From positions 1-8,031 of the forward strand of contig JAATVP010000069.1 in the NCBI GenBank assembly GCA_014523625.1: DNA of 8,031 nt, written 5' to 3'. Source of the stretch: Nitrososphaerales archaeon TH5896 (lineage in GTDB: Archaea; Thermoproteota; Nitrososphaeria; Nitrososphaerales; Nitrososphaeraceae). The position numbers and the translations under genes were made by a program. Position 1 is the first letter of the stretch. Each line of letters starts with the position of its first letter. Shown here piece by piece: positions 6,541 through 8,031 of this stretch. The notes under the pieces were generated by a model. That model made no database searches. It had not been told where the DNA came from and saw only the letters and a program-made list of their open reading frames with translations.

Positions 6541-6828
6541 CTATACCTTTCTAAGTTTACCATAACGGCCTATGTTTAGGCTGTTATCTCCCCTAAAAGC
6601 TTGGGTATAGCCATTCTCAATAACGACCGTATCACCTTCTTGAACCATATCTATTTGGTCATCCCAAAGTGACAGTTTTATACTTCCACTATCGTCTGTT
6701 ATGATCGCATCTGCGACTCGTGCAGTGCCTCCCGCTCTTAGGTTTACGGTCCTTGGCTCTGCTACGCTTTCTATCTTACCTTCTACACTTACACCCCTTA
6801 TGCCAGGCGTTAATTCGGTTATCTTCAT
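6541..6828 (-). CDS. Single-OB-fold ssDNA-binding protein
   Basis: A 95-residue protein with one OB-fold, close in layout to the crenarchaeal SSB that coats single-stranded DNA in replication and repair. Landmarks: MKITELTPGIRGVSVEGKI (1-19), RVADAIITDDSGSIKLSLWDDQ (37-58), EGDTVVIENGYTQAFRGDNSL (64-84) and NIGRYGKL (85-92). By alignment with Sulfolobus SSB, the DNA-stacking aromatics Trp56, Trp75 and Phe79 correspond to Trp55, Tyr74 and Phe78. The acidic, flexible C-terminal tail of that protein is missing; the product ends in LRKV right after the OB-fold. The frame is open upstream to an ATG at 6885, but the 19 extra residues are hydrophobic and unlike the family, while a TATA box sits 32-33 bases before the ATG at 6828, so the shorter start is chosen. 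Convergent with the PAC2 gene. Confidence 0.88.
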   Translation of the reverse strand: MKITELTPGIRGVSVEGKIESVAEPRTVNLRAGGTARVADAIITDDSGSIKLSLWDDQIDMVQEGDTVVIENGYTQAFRGDNSLNIGRYGKLRKV

Positions 6829-6856
6829 TTCTTTAATTAGCTGTTGGTCATCCAAA

Positions 6857-6864
6857 ATAAATAT
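6857..6864 (-). promoter_or_regulatory. TATA box deciding the OB-fold gene start
   Basis: The minus strand reads ATATTTAT within TAATATTTATTTTG, centred 32-33 bases before the ATG at 6828. This is the same spacing as the neighbouring genes. It lies inside the longer frame that begins at 6885, which argues that the longer start is not used. Confidence 0.5.
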
Positions 6865-6932
6865 TACGTCCCAAATCAATGTCATTTGGTCAAATTTGAA
6901 TTTGATTAAATTTTTATCGAGGTACCTTCACA

Positions 6933-6938
6933 GTATAC
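6933..6938 (+). promoter_or_regulatory. Probable TATA element of the tRNA-Leu gene
   Basis: GTATAC in CAGTATACTGG lies about 39 bases before the first base of the tRNA, which would put initiation about 13 bases upstream of the mature 5' end. The A/T-rich stretch 6903-6917 is an alternative but is further away. Confidence 0.35.
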
Positions 6939-7014
6939 TGGAAATAACATCTGATGCTTCAAGTCATGCATCGAGGAGGGGTAGCGAAGCCTGGTCAACC
7001 GCGCAGGACTCAAG

Positions 7015-7035
7015 ATTACATGATTCAGATGGGTG
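7015..7035 (+). other. 21-base tRNA intron at position 37/38 (BHB motif)
   Basis: CTCA (7009-7012) pairs with TGGG (7030-7033) as a four-base-pair helix (one U-G). It is flanked by two three-base bulges, AGA (7013-7015) and TGA (7034-7036). Cutting after the second base of each bulge, as the archaeal splicing endonuclease does, removes exactly 7015-7035 and leaves a correct anticodon loop. The helix inside the intron is short (T-A and T-G). Confidence 0.85.
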
Positions 7036-7080
7036 ATCCCGTCCCTAAGGGGTTCGTGGGTTCGAATCCCACCCCCTCCA
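7036..7080 (+). other. Probable att site: 3' half of tRNA-Leu
   Basis: The integrase-like frame starts inside or runs through the T-arm, so the tRNA 3' half is the likely attachment core where an element joined the chromosome (attL). No second copy of this 3' half occurs in the window, so the core length and far end cannot be defined here. Confidence 0.4.
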
Positions 7081-7277
7081 CTTCAACCACGGTTAGAATC
7101 CCTGACGCGAAAATTACCCAAACTGATAATGTAGAACCGAATGTGTGCCAAAAACCAAAGGTGTTATTAGAGAGGCCCCACGCCGTACCTATCAAAGTAT
7201 AAAGGAATCATATGAGAGACATCTACAACCGGGAAAAGAAACTGTCAAACTGGAAGAACAACTTCATCAATGACTGA
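7056..7277 (+). pseudogene. Tyrosine integrase N-terminal remnant next to tRNA-Leu
   Basis: One frame runs from the tRNA T-arm (a GTG codon at 7056 is the only start-like codon near it) through VRIPDAKI and KPKVLLERPHAVPIKV, hits TAA at 7200-7202, and continues in the same frame as MRDIYNREKKLSNWKNN before TGA at 7275-7277. The DIYNREKKLSNW segment resembles the first helix of the N-terminal DNA-binding domain of archaeal, particularly thaumarchaeal, tyrosine recombinases, and the position at a tRNA 3' end is where such genes sit. From 7270 the +1 frame gives VDCDFVLLEIL, then further stop-riddled stretches up to about 7440 that could be the decayed continuation after a frameshift. The catalytic domain with its Arg/His/Tyr residues is absent. 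Homology is by eye only. A 74-codon remnant cannot be functional as a recombinase. Confidence 0.5.
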
Positions 7278-7465
7278 GACCGTTGACTGTGATTTTGTTT
7301 TATTGGAAATTCTATGAATGTACTTAGTCACACCTCTTAATGACAGATGAACCAGTGAGGCAATTCTTCTATAAGATAACCCTTAGTGGTATAATTCCAG
7401 AACCTTCATTTTCTTCTTATCTGAAGGGGTTTGAGATCCTATCGACATTTCTTGTGTATACTGTA

Positions 7466-7480
7466 TAGATTTTGCGCGCA
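7466..7480. repeat. GCGCGCA repeat, copy 1
   Basis: TAGATTTTGCGCGCA, including the perfect 8-base palindrome TGCGCGCA at 7473-7480. It matches copy 2 at 14 of 15 bases. Confidence 0.55.
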
Positions 7481-7597
7481 CGAGATAAATAAGGCCTTAC
7501 CAGTCGTTACCGTCTGTTATCATTTCTCTTTCTTGACTGTCATAATTATCATCCAAGTGTCGAGTTAGGCGACATAAAAATGGGGTATCTATTTATG

Positions 7598-7612
7598 TAG
7601 ATTGTGCGCGCA
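7598..7612. repeat. GCGCGCA repeat, copy 2
   Basis: TAGATTGTGCGCGCA, with the palindrome TGCGCGCA at 7605-7612, 132 bases after copy 1 in the same orientation. Confidence 0.55.
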
Positions 7613-7710
7613 GAAATTGAAAATTAACCAAAAAGGAATCCAGTCTCACGACTTCTTGATACGCCTTATTTCAATAAGACTTCCAAATGTTGAACCATTG
7701 TCTTCGTAAA

Positions 7711-7718
7711 CGCGCGCA
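7711..7718. repeat. GCGCGCA repeat, copy 3 (divergent flank)
   Basis: CGCGCGCA shares the seven-base core with copies 1 and 2, 106 bases after copy 2, but its left flank (TCGTAAA) differs. It may be a weaker copy or coincidence. Confidence 0.4.
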
Positions 7719-8031
7719 AAGATTATAGTACTGACTTAAATCAATCCTTGAACTCCTTATTCAACTGGATAAATAAGATCAATTGAGGGGCGTGTGTATA
7801 AAGACAAGCGAGCTCATCAATCCTCACTTCTCTATGACGTAGAAATCATAGACTGGCGTTCCCTCATTTCGGTTGTTTCTAAATATATACTCTATAATGG
7901 AATAAAAAGCAGGAAATGTCTCTACGAGACCAATAATAGGACATAAAAATAAAGTTTGAAAGTGAAAGAGAATTTTTTTCGATAATGATATCTGGCTAAA
8001 TCGAAGATTCTGGAATAATCCGAGTTGATAT

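Larger units (their letters stand above)
6975..7080 (+). tRNA. tRNA-Leu (anticodon CAA) with canonical intron
   Basis: A type II (long variable arm) tRNA. The acceptor GGAGGGG (6975-6981) pairs with CCCCTCC (7073-7079), with discriminator A at 7080. The D-arm is GCG/CGC with GG in the loop (6993-6994). The anticodon stem is CAGGA (7004-7008) against TCCCG (7037-7041), with loop C-T-CAA-G then A38. The variable arm is TCCCTAAGGGGTTC (7042-7055), and the T-arm is GTGGG/TTCGAAT/CCCAC (7056-7072). Exons 6975-7014 and 7036-7080 give an 85-base mature molecule; CCA is not encoded. The long variable arm and discriminator A favour Leu. One oddity is an A-C mismatch at positions 28 and 42 of the anticodon stem. 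It is transcribed away from the OB-fold gene and appears to have served as an integration site. Confidence 0.92.
7278..8031. other. Gene-poor region, probable decayed element
   Basis: No convincing gene in about 750 bases. The longest ATG frame I read on the plus strand after the integrase remnant is 7340-7468 (42 codons), with no recognisable family. The region is AT-rich with isolated GC-rich GCGCGCA sites, a repeated GATAAATAAG (7484-7493 and 7768-7777), a TATA-like TATAAA at 7797-7802, and a run of seven T at 7973-7979. Lying beyond a tRNA and a broken integrase, it is best read as eroded mobile-element DNA, but native intergenic DNA cannot be excluded. Confidence 0.45.

Noticed and set aside
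864..6941. Shared palindrome CAGTATACTGG at 864-874 and 6931-6941
   Set aside because: Several 11-base matches are expected by chance in 8 kb; the second copy is likely just the tRNA TATA region.
6954..7202. 82-codon plus-strand frame as a normal gene
   Set aside because: It runs straight through the tRNA. Only the part after the T-arm is informative, and that is treated as an integrase remnant.
7340..7468. 42-codon frame (MTDEPVRQFFYK...) after the integrase remnant
   Set aside because: Short, no clear promoter, and it lies in a region that reads better as decayed integrase in another frame.
7278..8031. CRISPR-like array suggested by the spaced GCGCGCA copies
   Set aside because: The shared unit is only 7-15 bases, copies are 132 and 106 bases apart, and there are no longer repeats.

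Overview
The window looks like chromosome from a mesophilic, low-GC ammonia-oxidising archaeon (Thaumarchaeota/Nitrososphaeria, possibly a Nitrosocosmicus-like lineage). The reasons are an archaeal Y-family polymerase with a C-terminal PCNA-binding peptide, a short single-OB-fold ssDNA-binding protein of the archaeal type, a PAC2-family protein, a leucine tRNA with a canonical archaeal bulge-helix-bulge intron and no encoded CCA, and several genes with a TATA box 32-37 bases before the start codon and no Shine-Dalgarno. The genus is inferred from composition and protein style only.

Layout, left to right. 40-675 (+) encodes a six-helix HdeD/DUF308 membrane protein. 676-1026 is a gene-free gap between convergent genes. 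1027-2793 (-) encodes a large GH5 glycosidase of the endoglycosylceramidase type with no visible signal peptide. 2987-3223 (+) may encode a small membrane protein. 3264-4652 (+) encodes a Dpo4/DinB translesion polymerase with a low-complexity N-terminal tail and two insertions. Convergent to it, 4707-5027 (-) encodes an unassigned 106-residue protein. A 600-base gap with inverted repeats follows. 5668-6468 (+) encodes a PAC2-family protein, and convergent to it 6541-6828 (-) encodes the OB-fold protein. A divergent promoter region separates that gene from an intron-containing tRNA-Leu(CAA) at 6975-7080.

From the 3' end of the tRNA onward the character changes. A reading frame that runs out of the T-arm looks like the N-terminal end of a tyrosine integrase, broken by a stop and then a probable frameshift. 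The remaining 750 bases have no convincing gene and carry three GCGCGCA sites in AT-rich DNA. This looks like the decayed left edge of an element that once integrated at the tRNA, although no second att copy lies inside the window.

Functionally, two genes concern DNA maintenance (polymerase and OB-fold protein) and one possibly protein quality control (PAC2). They are separate transcription units, mostly in convergent pairs, and I see no multi-gene operon. I found no CRISPR array, rRNA or intact mobile element. The features most worth following up are the tRNA/integrase junction with its GCGCGCA repeats, the archaeal GH5 enzyme and the insertions in the polymerase palm.
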